A stretch of DNA of 64,000 bases, taken from positions 34,639 through 98,638 of the forward strand of contig NZ_AOMD01000033.1 in the NCBI RefSeq assembly GCF_000336915.1, read 5' to 3'. The position numbers and the translations under genes are program-made. Shown one piece after another: positions 7,995-15,140 of this stretch. Source of the DNA: Halococcus saccharolyticus DSM 5350 (GTDB lineage Archaea > Halobacteriota > Halobacteria > Halobacteriales > Halococcaceae). Position 1 is the first letter of the stretch, and each line of letters starts with the position of its first letter. Below the pieces are notes generated by a model, which made no database searches, was not told the DNA's origin, and saw only the letters and a program-made list of their open reading frames with translations.

Positions 7995-8491
7995 CCGAGG
8001 AGCCGGGTGAGGCCGCCGTTATTCAGCAGGCGGACCAGGCGCTCGATCGCCACCGGCCGAAAGCCGAACCCGGCGGCGAGATAGCCAGCCACCATCGCGA
8101 CCATCGCGTACGCTGGTTCCCTGGCGACGTCACGCAGCTGCTTGCCCTGGGCTTCGGACTCGCCGATCGCGATGAACGCCAGCCCCAGCATCGCCTCCGG
8201 TCGAGCAGCGACGCCCGCCGCGAATCCGAGACCCAGGCCGATCCCGGCGGCGTGCCACTCACCTCTCGTCGAGAGCAGGCCGCGCCAGTCGCCCTCTTCG
8301 ACCTTGGTCGGGAGAAAGTCGCGCCACTCCTGCCACGAGAACGCTTTAGTCGTCGCGAACGCGTCCGGGTCATCGGCGTGCTCGAGGCACGGGCCTGTCT
8401 CGGCACTTCGGCCCCATCCCTCGGGATGCTGGCAGGGATCGCCACTCTCGGTGTCGGTGCTCCCGCAGACCTGTTGGGGTTGTGTCGGCAT
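7991..8491 (-). CDS. Unknown Cys-rich membrane protein
   Basis: 166 residues from ATG 8491. The N-terminus has a likely metal site, C-G-S-T-D-x6-C-Q-H followed by C-L-E-H (residues ~9-38), like the small zinc knuckles in some phage-encoded proteins. Hydrophobic segments follow at about 82-110 and 128-146. It overlaps the large terminase by 4 nt, so the two are translationally coupled. Function unknown. Confidence 0.65.
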   Translation of the reverse strand: MPTQPQQVCGSTDTESGDPCQHPEGWGRSAETGPCLEHADDPDAFATTKAFSWQEWRDFLPTKVEEGDWRGLLSTRGEWHAAGIGLGLGFAAGVAARPEAMLGLAFIAIGESEAQGKQLRDVAREPAYAMVAMVAGYLAAGFGFRPVAIERLVRLLNNGGLTRLLG

Positions 8492-8493
8492 GA

Positions 8494-8787
8494 TTAGGCC
8501 TCCTCGTACCGCTTCTGGTGGTTCGCGATGCGTCGAAACGCCCAGGTGCCGCCGATCAGCCCCGTAAGATACCCCCCGCCTTCGAGCGCGAGCGAGAGCC
8601 GTGTCCCGGCGAAAAACCCGCCCGTCGCGACGAGGACGAGGATCAGCCCCACTGAGGAGATCGCGCTCGCGTACCGATCCGAGACGGTGTCGTACCGGGG
8701 TGCGCCCCGGATCGCAAAGCCGTACCCGATCAGGAGGAATCCGGCGACGATACCGAGTGCCTTGACCGCGAGTCGGAGGTCGATCAC
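8494..8787 (-). CDS. Small three-helix membrane protein, holin candidate
   Basis: 97 residues from GTG 8787, the start chosen because it lies 1 nt after the upstream stop. Three hydrophobic stretches: LGIVAGFLLIGYGFAI (~11-26), a segment around ISSVGLILVLVATGGFFAG (~43-61) and a weaker one at ~68-82, with a charged C-terminus (NHQKRYEEA). It pairs with the next gene upstream, also a small membrane protein. Small multi-span proteins in the late operon are often holins, but no sequence family supports this here. Confidence 0.6.
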   Translation of the reverse strand: MIDLRLAVKALGIVAGFLLIGYGFAIRGAPRYDTVSDRYASAISSVGLILVLVATGGFFAGTRLSLALEGGGYLTGLIGGTWAFRRIANHQKRYEEA

Positions 8788-8788
8788 G

Positions 8789-9001
8789 TCAGTCCTCCCC
8801 CTCGTCGTCGGCGGGCGGCACGATGTCGAACGGGAGCAGTGCGGTGATGTCGAGCTGGAGAGTCGCCCACAGAACGACCGCGAAGATCGCAAGTGTGCGG
8901 TCGGTGATCGGGCGACCGAACCACCAGCCCCCCGCGGCCATCACCACCAGCACGACCAGCGCGAACGCGCCGACGTAGTTCTTCAGCTCTCGTCGATTCA
9001 T
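8789..9001 (-). CDS. Small two-span membrane protein
   Basis: 70 residues from ATG 9001. It has a basic N-terminus (MNRRELKNY), two hydrophobic segments (GAFALVVLVVMAAGGWW; TLAIFAVVLWATLQL) and an acidic tail (PPADDEGED). It sits between the small terminase and the three-helix membrane protein in one transcription unit. Function unknown; possibly a holin/antiholin-type partner. Confidence 0.6.
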   Translation of the reverse strand: MNRRELKNYVGAFALVVLVVMAAGGWWFGRPITDRTLAIFAVVLWATLQLDITALLPFDIVPPADDEGED

Positions 9002-9031
9002 CCATACGCGGTCCTATCGATGGTGTGAGTG

Positions 9032-9811
9032 TCATGATCCATTGTCCGCCTCGCCAGGTTGCTTGTTCGAGTCGGTCGATTCGCTGCCGTCCGCATCGTT
9101 ATCGAGGCGGTTGTGACTCGCCCCGACCACCGCCGTCACGATCTCCTCGGGGACCGAGTGCTCCAGGTCGATCGAGCCGCCGACGTTGACGTCGAGCTCG
9201 TTGTCCTCGATCCCGAGGACCTGTGCTTTCTTCTCCAGGTGCTCGGCCTGCTCCTCGCGACGGAACGCCCGCGCCTTCTCGTTGCGGACCTCCTCGAGGC
9301 CGACGAACTCGGTGGTGTACTTCGGCTCGCCGTCGATCCCCTTGATCGGATACCGCTCGCCTGGCTGGACGATCGTCGTCCGTCCAGTGAATCGGATTAG
9401 AACATCGCGACCGGGTGTCGCCCACTCGGGCCAGTCGGCGTCGCCCGGCTCGATTTGCTCCCACTCAGTCCACTCGAAGTCAGAGACGCGATCGCGACGA
9501 ACCTGCTCGGTTTCGGGAAACACCCGCTGGATCGGGACCTCCTTGTCGGCGTTCGCTTCGGCCTCGCGAGCCCGATCGTGCTTGCGCTGGAGGGACTCGG
9601 CGATCCGGAGGTCCTCTTCTGCCATCCGGTCGCGGACCTTCTCGATCGTCTCCTCGGCATCGCTATCCTTGAAATATTTCCGAACAGTTCGCGGTTTGAT
9701 GTCGGCGATGCCCTCTTCCTCGAAGTGGTCGGCGATCGCCTCAGCTGACCACCCATCAAGAAAGTGCAACTTCCGAGCGATATGTGCGCGACGCTCGCGC
9801 GAAAAAGCCAT
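9032..9811 (-). CDS. terS: Probable terminase small subunit
   Basis: 259 residues from ATG 9811. Residues ~5-50 form a helix-turn-helix domain (RRAHIARKLHFLDGWSAEAIADHF, then KPRTVRKYFKD), like those small terminases use to recognise viral DNA. A charged coiled-coil region follows (~50-95), then a conserved-looking middle (WPEWATPGRDVLIRFTGRTTIVQPGERY) and a polar tail. Its position as first gene of the packaging operon, behind its own promoter, supports the call. A transcription factor with HTH is the alternative. Confidence 0.6.
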   Translation of the reverse strand: MAFSRERRAHIARKLHFLDGWSAEAIADHFEEEGIADIKPRTVRKYFKDSDAEETIEKVRDRMAEEDLRIAESLQRKHDRAREAEANADKEVPIQRVFPETEQVRRDRVSDFEWTEWEQIEPGDADWPEWATPGRDVLIRFTGRTTIVQPGERYPIKGIDGEPKYTTEFVGLEEVRNEKARAFRREEQAEHLEKKAQVLGIEDNELDVNVGGSIDLEHSVPEEIVTAVVGASHNRLDNDADGSESTDSNKQPGEADNGS

Positions 9812-9851
9812 CAGCCGGGCCGGGGAGTAGCGAGCGCCATACGACGTTTAG

Positions 9852-9880
9852 AAGAATATTCTTTAAGAGATATAAATGCC
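9852..9880 (-). promoter_or_regulatory. Late-operon promoter with 12-bp palindrome
   Basis: Reading leftward into the small terminase gene, a TATA-like element (ATTTATATC, ~9869-9877) is followed by the perfect palindrome AAGAATATTCTT at 9852-9863. The palindrome falls between the TATA element and the expected transcription start near 9845, ideal for a repressor or activator operator. It is the only AT-rich gap in the packaging region, so it probably drives the head operon. Confidence 0.5.
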
Positions 9881-9884
9881 GGGG

Positions 9885-10214
9885 TCAGTCCTCAGCGCAC
9901 CACGGGCACCTCTCGTCGCCGTTGTCCTCGTAGCGCAATTCGCAGTCGGGACAGATCTTCAGGTGGTCGTCGTTCAACGGGATCGGATCGGCGTACAGCA
10001 CCGTGACGAGCACCGGCGGGCCCGAGAGCCAGTCGCGCTTGAAGACGATCACCGAGTCGGTTGGGGCGTGGAGTCGGCCGTAGTCCGGGCCTGGGATGCC
10101 GATCGGTGGTGAGCGATCGAACTCGTCGGGGAGATCCCACGGGGCCCAGCCGCGTTGCTCGCAGCACACCCGCTCGGTCCAGCGGTCGTACGCGTGTTCT
10201 GTTAAAACCGGCAC
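9885..10214 (-). CDS. Unknown protein with C-terminal zinc ribbon
   Basis: 109 residues from GTG 10214. The N-terminus reads TEHAYDRWTER, a motif common to small viral proteins whose function is not known. The C-terminus carries a CPDC...CPWC zinc ribbon (~88-107). The gene is 3 nt after its upstream neighbour and ends just before the late promoter. Confidence 0.6.
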   Translation of the reverse strand: MPVLTEHAYDRWTERVCCEQRGWAPWDLPDEFDRSPPIGIPGPDYGRLHAPTDSVIVFKRDWLSGPPVLVTVLYADPIPLNDDHLKICPDCELRYEDNGDERCPWCAED

Positions 10215-10217
10215 GAG

Positions 10218-10490
10218 TCACCGCGACACCTCCAGCAGCGCCTCGTATCCGTCGCGGACCGGGACGTCCGAATCGTCCGTCTCATAGCCCTGCCGGTCGA
10301 GCGTGCCACGAACCCGACCCTCATTCTTCGCAATCAGCACCGTGACCGTCTCCTCGCCAGTCCGGCGGATCCGATACGGCAGGCAGTCGATGTCTGCCAG
10401 GACCCGGTTGACATCCGCAACCAGCGGGTGCACTCCGTCGCCGGGATCGTCACCGACGTCCGCCGCGTCGGTGTCGGCGGTGCTGCTCAT
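10218..10490 (-). CDS. Unknown small acidic protein
   Basis: 90 residues from ATG 10490, overlapping the upstream gene by 4 nt (ATGA). The N-terminal 20 residues are acidic and probably disordered; the rest looks like a compact alpha/beta fold (PLVADVNRVLADIDCLPYRI; ETVTVLIAKNEGRVRGTL). No family recognised. Confidence 0.6.
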   Translation of the reverse strand: MSSTADTDAADVGDDPGDGVHPLVADVNRVLADIDCLPYRIRRTGEETVTVLIAKNEGRVRGTLDRQGYETDDSDVPVRDGYEALLEVSR

Positions 10491-10798
10491 AGCGCCTCCA
10501 AGCAGCGCTCGATCTCCTCGAGGTCATATCGGGTGACCTCGCTCCATTCGACGCCATCGTAATAGGTGACGTCCGCCGCGTCGCCGGCGTGGTGCTCCGA
10601 GGGGATGCGTTCGACGCGAACGTCGTTGCGCTCGACGGCGTCGTACGCCTCTCGGCAGAGGTCCTCTGTAAGACGACGTCCTTCCGCGGTCGGGTGCGGG
10701 GCGAGCGTCAGCCGGAGCGATCGAGCGAACCGGGCGAAAGTGCTCGTCATCGACTCGGCGATGTTGTCGAGAGTGCGGCCGAGGTCCTCGAAGCCCAC
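10487..10798 (-). CDS. Unknown small helical protein
   Basis: 103 residues from GTG 10798, directly adjoining the stop of the upstream membrane-anchored gene. The N-terminal half is amphipathic helix (ESMTSTFARFARSLRLTL); the C-terminal half is acidic with WSEVTRYDLEEIERCLEAL. No family recognised. It is part of the four-gene run between the beta-helix protein and the late promoter. Confidence 0.55.
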   Translation of the reverse strand: MGFEDLGRTLDNIAESMTSTFARFARSLRLTLAPHPTAEGRRLTEDLCREAYDAVERNDVRVERIPSEHHAGDAADVTYYDGVEWSEVTRYDLEEIERCLEAL

Positions 10799-11221
10799 TC
10801 AGACCACCCCCATGATCGCGAGGGCGAACGCGGCGATCATCGCGACCGCGACCAGCACCAGCGCTGCGAGTTTCACGCGGTGATCGGAGTAGTACCGCCC
10901 CATCGCTGCGACCGCCGGTCGGAACGCCAGCCGCGGGGCCTGGGTGGGACAGACGTCAAGGTGCAGCTGGACACCGTCCCACTCCGAGCGCACACGGAGC
11001 GCCTGGTTCTGTCGATTCCGGGCGGTGACCTGGATCGGCTCGGGTTCGAACCCCCCGCTATCGAAGTGTTGTTGGACGCGCGTGCGCTGCTCCTCGTCGA
11101 GATCTCCGGGGAACCGGATCGCCTGCGCGACCACGTTGAATTGTGCCGACTGCGAGGCGTGCAGCAGATCCTCGTCCTCGGTCGCCGGCATGGTTTCGTA
11201 GCCCGACTGTTGGGAGCTCAT
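10799..11221 (-). CDS. Unknown protein with C-terminal membrane anchor
   Basis: 140 residues from ATG 11221, overlapping the beta-helix gene stop by ATGA. The soluble part (residues 1-110) has an ARNRQNQALRVRSEWDGVQLHLDV stretch suggesting beta structure. The last ~25 residues are one membrane helix (LAALVLVAVAMIAAFALAIMG). Coupling to the beta-helix gene suggests a joint role, but nothing more specific can be supported. Confidence 0.6.
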   Translation of the reverse strand: MSSQQSGYETMPATEDEDLLHASQSAQFNVVAQAIRFPGDLDEEQRTRVQQHFDSGGFEPEPIQVTARNRQNQALRVRSEWDGVQLHLDVCPTQAPRLAFRPAVAAMGRYYSDHRVKLAALVLVAVAMIAAFALAIMGVV

Positions 11222-12213
11222 AGCTCGTTGGCGAACCGGATGCGGTTCAGCCCACTACCGAGATCGTCGGGCCGGACATCGCGATCGCTCGTGACTGGCT
11301 TCCCACCGCTCGCGAACTCGACGCCGGCGTGGACGTAGACGTCGGCGGTGTTGGCGCGGTGGATGTACGCGTTCCGCGTCGTCTCAAGCCGGACCCCCCA
11401 GTCGATGTGCAACGTACCGCTGCCGTAGAGCGCGATATCCCGGACGAAACTGTCCTGGATGCGCGCGCCGACCGGCTTCCCGCCGAACCCATCGGGGAAG
11501 CGCATGTTCCGGTGCATCGCGGGGCCGACCTGCTGCGAGCGCGACCACGTCATCCCCTGGAACCGGAGATGTTCGTCTTTCCCGGTGTGGATGATGTTGT
11601 GGTTCGCGGTTACCTTCACCTGCGAGGGATCCTCGTAGTTCCCGCAGAAGACGATCCGAGCAGCGCCGCGGTTCTGAGAGAAGGCCGCCTGGATGGTGCC
11701 CGGAGAGTAGGTCCCGTCGGCGACTGCGAACGCGTGGACTGCCTCGTAGTCCTTCGAGATCGACTCGTACGCCTCGCGGTAGTCCTCGCTCGTCCGGATG
11801 ACTTCTACATCCGACGGGTCGATGTACTGCGAGTCGGCATCGCCCGCGGCTTTCTGCTTCCGCGCCTCGATCGAGGGACCACGCTGGGTGCCGCTGGATC
11901 CACCGCCGCCCGAGCTCCCGCTCGAACTCGACCCGTCGAACGCCTTCGCGCCGTAGGCCGACGCCCGTTCCCAGTTCTTGTTGTTGATCGAGATCAGCAG
12001 GTCCTCGGGATCGTCCGCCAGGATCTCCGTCTTCTGGCCCCAGTAGCGCCACTCGTCGACGCCACTGACGACCCGGCCGATAGCCGTTCGGCCGTTGTGT
12101 CCGACGTGATCGCGACCGCCGGTACCGGACTTCGCCTCGATCCCGCCGTCGACAGAGACGTTGTATTCGTTTTCGCGGTTCGATTCGCTCTTGATCCGCA
12201 TCGAGTGTGGCAT
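11218..12213 (-). CDS. Beta-helix (tail-spike/receptor-like) virion protein candidate
   Basis: 331 residues from ATG 12213 (an in-frame ATG at 12201 is possible). Residues ~1-85 form an N-terminal module (GTGGRDHVGHNGRTAIGRV; SGVDEWRYWG) like attachment domains of haloviral surface proteins. A Ser/Gly linker follows (~93-112), then residues ~130-320 with short repeated beta turns (AVADGTYSPGTIQAAF; VKVTANHNIIHTG; EHLRFQGMTW; SGTLHIDWGVRLE; ANTADVYVHAGV), the pattern of a right-handed parallel beta helix used by tail spikes. Its position upstream of the terminase genes is unusual for a receptor-binding gene. Fold call is by inspection. Confidence 0.55.
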   Translation of the reverse strand: MPHSMRIKSESNRENEYNVSVDGGIEAKSGTGGRDHVGHNGRTAIGRVVSGVDEWRYWGQKTEILADDPEDLLISINNKNWERASAYGAKAFDGSSSSGSSGGGGSSGTQRGPSIEARKQKAAGDADSQYIDPSDVEVIRTSEDYREAYESISKDYEAVHAFAVADGTYSPGTIQAAFSQNRGAARIVFCGNYEDPSQVKVTANHNIIHTGKDEHLRFQGMTWSRSQQVGPAMHRNMRFPDGFGGKPVGARIQDSFVRDIALYGSGTLHIDWGVRLETTRNAYIHRANTADVYVHAGVEFASGGKPVTSDRDVRPDDLGSGLNRIRFANEL

Positions 12214-12268
12214 TGGATTTGTTCGTTGGTTTGAGATGTTCGGCCGGCCGTGCTACTCGGATGAAGAT

Positions 12269-12505
12269 TCAGACACCATCCGGCGGTGGCTTCGACTCCT
12301 CGCCACCCTTGCGATCGGCCGGCTCATCGAACGCCGCGTAGCACGACTGGCAGTGGAAGTCGTGACTGGTTCTCGACGCAGCCTTACCGTTGTTCGCGTT
12401 GGTGCGGACGCGTACTGACCCGCACTCAGGACACTCGTACCGCCACGGTTCGGATGGATCAGGACGACGGCCGTCCTTCTCCCGCGAGCTCGGGAAGACG
12501 CTCAC
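12269..12505 (-). CDS. Small zinc-ribbon protein
   Basis: 78 residues from GTG 12505, preceded by a good ribosome-binding site (GGGAGGTG). It has one classical four-cysteine ribbon, CPECG at ~25-29 and CQSC at ~52-55, flanked by charged, disordered ends. Such proteins may bind DNA, RNA or transcription machinery; the target is unknown. It is the first gene after a terminator-like gap, so may start a new transcription unit. Confidence 0.65.
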   Translation of the reverse strand: MSVFPSSREKDGRRPDPSEPWRYECPECGSVRVRTNANNGKAASRTSHDFHCQSCYAAFDEPADRKGGEESKPPPDGV

Positions 12506-12612
12506 GACGGCACCTCCCCAGAAGGGTTAAGTAGACTGCCACAGAACAGGACAGTACCAGCCGCGGTCGTTAGCTGTTGCTTTAGGTTGGTTAGACCGTC
12601 TACCTCTCTCTT

Positions 12613-12671
12613 CTCCTTCGAGGAGTTTGAAGAAGAAGATGAAGATGAGTATTTCAACCCTTCATCTTCAT
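12613..12671 (-). terminator. Terminator-like hairpins after the tRNA-proximal gene block
   Basis: Right after the stop of the coiled-coil gene (12678), the minus strand forms a 10-bp hairpin, 12662-12671 with 12639-12648 (ATGAAGATGA and complement, 13-nt loop). A pyrimidine-rich run follows, and a second hairpin 12613-12617/12621-12625. The surrounding gap (12506-12677) is AT-richer than its neighbours and contains no gene. It probably separates the tRNA-proximal block from the downstream block. Confidence 0.35.
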
Positions 12672-12677
12672 TTACTC

Positions 12678-13244
12678 TCATCGATACCGCGCCTCTCGCT
12701 CGTCGGGATCCTGACCGAGATCCTCGTCCAGAACGCCGGTCCAGTCGTGCTCGTGGTCGTGGAGACCATCCTCGAAGGCGTAGTCCGGAACGTCCGGATT
12801 CCGGTCTTTCAGCTCTCGAATGACGCCCTCGGGCTCCACACCACCGGTCGCCGCTGCGCGCCCGACCTTCGGATTCTCGACGTCCAGCCGCATCCCGTCG
12901 CGCCGCAGCTGCGACTCGAGTTCTTCAAGCTTCGCGTCGTACTTGTCCTCGCGCTCGGTGATCGATCCGAGTTTCTCATCTACGGCCTGGACCTGCTCCT
13001 CGAGCGTCTCGATCTCCGCGTCGATCTCCCGGCGCTTCTCGCGAACGTCGCGAAGCCGATTCTTCAAGTCGGCACGCTGCCGTTCGAGCCGCGATCGGTG
13101 GGCTAGCTCGGGCCCGAACGCGATCTCCTCCAGGCGCTCGCGGATCTCGCGACTGAGGCCACCGTAGTCGAGTTTCTGCTTCGCGGTGTCACGGACCGAC
13201 TCCGGGACTTCGACGTTGATCCGAACCGTTTCCTCGTCGTCCAT
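12678..13244 (-). CDS. Coiled-coil protein with possible ribbon-helix-helix N-terminus
   Basis: 188 residues from ATG 13244 (a GTG at 13247 directly precedes it). Residues ~5-40 (TVRINVEVPESVRDTAKQKL, then GLSREIRERLEEIAFG) resemble a ribbon-helix-helix DNA-binding start. Residues ~50-115 are a continuous coiled coil. The C-terminus is acidic. It is the last gene of the tRNA-proximal block, joined to the previous gene by TGATG. A DNA-binding regulator or structural partner is plausible; neither is proven. Confidence 0.6.
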   Translation of the reverse strand: MDDEETVRINVEVPESVRDTAKQKLDYGGLSREIRERLEEIAFGPELAHRSRLERQRADLKNRLRDVREKRREIDAEIETLEEQVQAVDEKLGSITEREDKYDAKLEELESQLRRDGMRLDVENPKVGRAAATGGVEPEGVIRELKDRNPDVPDYAFEDGLHDHEHDWTGVLDEDLGQDPDEREARYR

Positions 13245-13585
13245 CACTCGTCACCTCCCGAACCGACGAACCGGTGCCGGGAGCCGCGATCGTGCTTGAA
13301 CGCGGGTGACTTGACGAGGTCCTTTACCCGACGCTTCAACGTGTCCTTGCGCCGGATGTCGGTGTGCTCGCGGTAGATCTCGGTCAGCGATCGGACGTGG
13401 AACACCTGACCCTCGCGGCCGGCAAGCGAGTCGAGTACCGACGCGTTGCGAGAGTCGAACCGACCGTCGACGGACTGCTCGGATCCGTCCGAACCGCCCT
13501 CGAGTTCCTCGACGCGATCTTCGAGATCTTCAACTCGGTCGATCAGCTGGTCGAGCTTCTCGGCGTCGACGAGAACCTCACTCAT
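13244..13585 (-). CDS. Coiled-coil/winged-helix-like small protein
   Basis: 113 residues from ATG 13585, selected because it follows the upstream gene with an 8-nt overlap. Residues ~5-32 form a heptad coiled coil (KLDQLIDRVEDLEDRVEELEG). The rest (VFHVRSLTEIYREHTDIRRKDTLKRRVKDLVKSPAFKHD) has the helical, basic look of a winged helix or replication-initiator-type DNA-binding module. Function unknown. Confidence 0.55.
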   Translation of the reverse strand: MSEVLVDAEKLDQLIDRVEDLEDRVEELEGGSDGSEQSVDGRFDSRNASVLDSLAGREGQVFHVRSLTEIYREHTDIRRKDTLKRRVKDLVKSPAFKHDRGSRHRFVGSGGDE

Positions 13586-13841
13586 GGAGATCACTCTCCC
13601 AGTCCTCGTCGCGCTCGGCCTGGCGACCTGCCTCGTCGGCATCGCCGATGAACTTGACCTCGTCCTCGCGGCCGATCTCCTCAATCAGCCGTCGGCGCTC
13701 GACGTCGCCGCAGGTGATCGTGCCGCGCTTGGTGAGTGCGTCGCGATCGATCTCTGCTTCAACAACATCCCCACCGTCGCTGCTGTTATCGCTACTCCCG
13801 CCGCTGGTGGATCGTCGAGCTCGTGGCTGTCTCTGACTCAT
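13578..13841 (-). CDS. Unknown small charged protein
   Basis: 87 residues from ATG 13841. The basic, serine-rich N-terminus (RQPRARRSTSGGSSD) and acidic remainder suggest a mostly disordered protein with a short helical core (DVERRRLIEEIGRE). It overlaps both neighbours by 4-8 nt. No family recognised. Confidence 0.5.
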   Translation of the reverse strand: MSQRQPRARRSTSGGSSDNSSDGGDVVEAEIDRDALTKRGTITCGDVERRRLIEEIGREDEVKFIGDADEAGRQAERDEDWESDLHE

Positions 13842-14221
13842 GACTGACCTCCCGCGTTCGCAAAGTCACTCAGCCCGCGCTGGGGCGATTCGACATCCGC
13901 GCTGAGGTCGTTCTCGAACAGCGTCGTGAGACTCTTCGGGAGCCATGCGACCCGCCCTTCGGCGGCGAACCGCCACGCCGCTTCGGAGGATTTCACACAT
14001 CGGCCGAGATAGACTGCTGCCGTGCCCTCGGCCGTCGGGAGATCCTTGTCGTTGGCCCACTCCTCGATGACGAGTGCTGCCTCGACGCCGTCGCCGAACG
14101 CCGACATGATGACGTCGACCTGCCGGTTCGACAGCCCGCGTTTCGTCGCCGCGAGATCCGAGTAGTTCTCGACGACGACCTTCGCCTCGGGATCGTCGCC
14201 GACCGTTCGATCGGGGCTCAC
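13838..14221 (-). CDS. Unknown early-block protein
   Basis: 127 residues from GTG 14221, overlapping the upstream stop (GTGA). The middle is helical and globular (VVVENYSDLAATKRGLSNRQVDVIMSAF; TAAVYLGRCVKSSEAAWRF). The early ATKRGLSNRQVDVI stretch could be part of an HTH. No family recognised; it is translationally coupled in the six-gene block next to the tRNA. Confidence 0.55.
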   Translation of the reverse strand: MSPDRTVGDDPEAKVVVENYSDLAATKRGLSNRQVDVIMSAFGDGVEAALVIEEWANDKDLPTAEGTAAVYLGRCVKSSEAAWRFAAEGRVAWLPKSLTTLFENDLSADVESPQRGLSDFANAGGQS

Positions 14222-14730
14222 GACGTCGCACCTCCCTTATTAGTTATACTGATGCTCGCTATACCTTTCTCGTCACCTTCCTCGAAAACACGACTCCACG
14301 GGATCTGAGCGACGCGGCGGCCCGATCGCCGCGCCGTCGCAGGCGACCACGTCGTGACGAGATCGTCGACCCACCAGGCGGGTCGCATGACGAGCTCGCC
14401 GACGCCCTCGCCCTCGCGACGAACGCCGAGGACGTACTCCCCGTCCTCAGAGAGCAGCTGCTCGTGGGCGCGCTCGCGGAGCAACCACCGACCGCGTCGC
14501 GGTGTGTCGTTCGGGATGCGGTACTTCGCGACCTTGACCTCGACCGGCGTGCCAGGTTCGACGTCGCCGAACTCGCCAGCCGCGTCGATCCGCTCGCACA
14601 CGCGCGCGTCATACCACCAGGGCTCGTCGGCGTCACCGGAGATCCGTTCGAGCGGCCAGCGCTCGCACGCGGCCGTCTCGGCGGTCCGACCCCAGTCGGC
14701 GTTGTCGTTGCCCTCGGGCGGATGCGTCAC
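14218..14730 (-). CDS. Unknown protein with PD-(D/E)xK-like nuclease pattern
   Basis: 170 residues from GTG 14730 (GTGA overlap with the preceding small gene). The stretch [16 protein letters not shown] (~14-29), then an acidic residue in WWYDARV (~38-44), then [11 protein letters not shown] (~64-74) follows the order helix, Asp, E-x-K of PD-(D/E)xK nucleases or resolvases. Such enzymes are common in viral early regions. The match is by pattern only and could be coincidental. Confidence 0.5.
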   Translation of the reverse strand: MTHPPEGNDNADWGRTAETAACERWPLERISGDADEPWWYDARVCERIDAAGEFGDVEPGTPVEVKVAKYRIPNDTPRRGRWLLRERAHEQLLSEDGEYVLGVRREGEGVGELVMRPAWWVDDLVTTWSPATARRSGRRVAQIPWSRVFEEGDEKGIASISITNKGGATS

Positions 14731-14873
14731 TCCGATCCCCCCCCGTTACCGCGGTCGAGATACCGAATCTCGGTCCGGAAGCAGGGGATAGTGCCGTTCG
14801 TCGTGGTTGTGCAGGCCCCACCCTCGGGGTTGCGCTCGAAGAGACGGTCGCAGCGCTCGCACAACTGGACCAT
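14727..14873 (-). CDS. Tiny cysteine-rich protein, first gene after the tRNA
   Basis: 48 codons from ATG 14873 to TGA 14727-14729, preceded by GGAGGTG at a suitable distance. The sequence begins [19 protein letters not shown] and has two more cysteines (GGACTT, IPCFR), suggesting a four-cysteine zinc finger. It is coupled by GTGA to the next gene and appears to lead the six-gene block. Confidence 0.5.
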   Translation of the reverse strand: MVQLCERCDRLFERNPEGGACTTTTNGTIPCFRTEIRYLDRGNGGGSE

Positions 14874-14907
14874 CTACGCCGCACCTCCATGCGCAGCCGC
14901 GGCGCTA

Positions 14908-14928
14908 TCCGTTTGGATTATGTAAGAA
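14908..14928 (-). promoter_or_regulatory. Promoter candidate between tRNA-Gln and the provirus genes
   Basis: Reading leftward, TTACATAATCC (~14913-14924) is the only AT-rich TATA-like element in the 60 nt between the tRNA and the first viral gene start (14873). It would give a short leader containing the GGAGGTG ribosome-binding site. Confidence 0.35.
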
Positions 14929-14935
14929 TTTGGAG

Positions 14936-15008
14936 TAGTCCCACCAGGATTCGAACCTGGGTCGAAGCCCCCAGAAGGCTTCAGGATTGGCCGCTACCCC
15001 ATGGGACT
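14936..15008 (-). tRNA. tRNA-Gln (anticodon CUG), probable attachment site
   Basis: A 73-nt complete cloverleaf on the minus strand: acceptor AGTCCCA (15002-15008) with TGGGACT (14937-14943) and discriminator A; anticodon stem AAGCC/GGCTT with loop TTCTGGG, anticodon CTG; T arm with GGTTCGAATCC. CCA is not encoded. The 3' end faces the provirus, the usual orientation when a virus integrates into a tRNA 3' half. The duplicate attachment copy would lie beyond the contig end. Confidence 0.93.
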
Positions 15009-15140
15009 GCAGTCGTTGCTACCTCACCGACCTACGTAAGCGTTGCGCGTTCGGTCGGCTATCAAACTCGGTCGGTCTCAGGCGAATCATCGATCCTCAC
15101 GGACCGACGTGTACTTCCGGGCGAGACGTGGAGGGCGGGT

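Noticed and set aside
1-14935. Search for integrase, tail tube, tape-measure and repressor genes in the provirus
   Set aside because: None of the products shows tyrosine- or serine-recombinase motifs or tail-protein features; these genes are presumably beyond the contig end.
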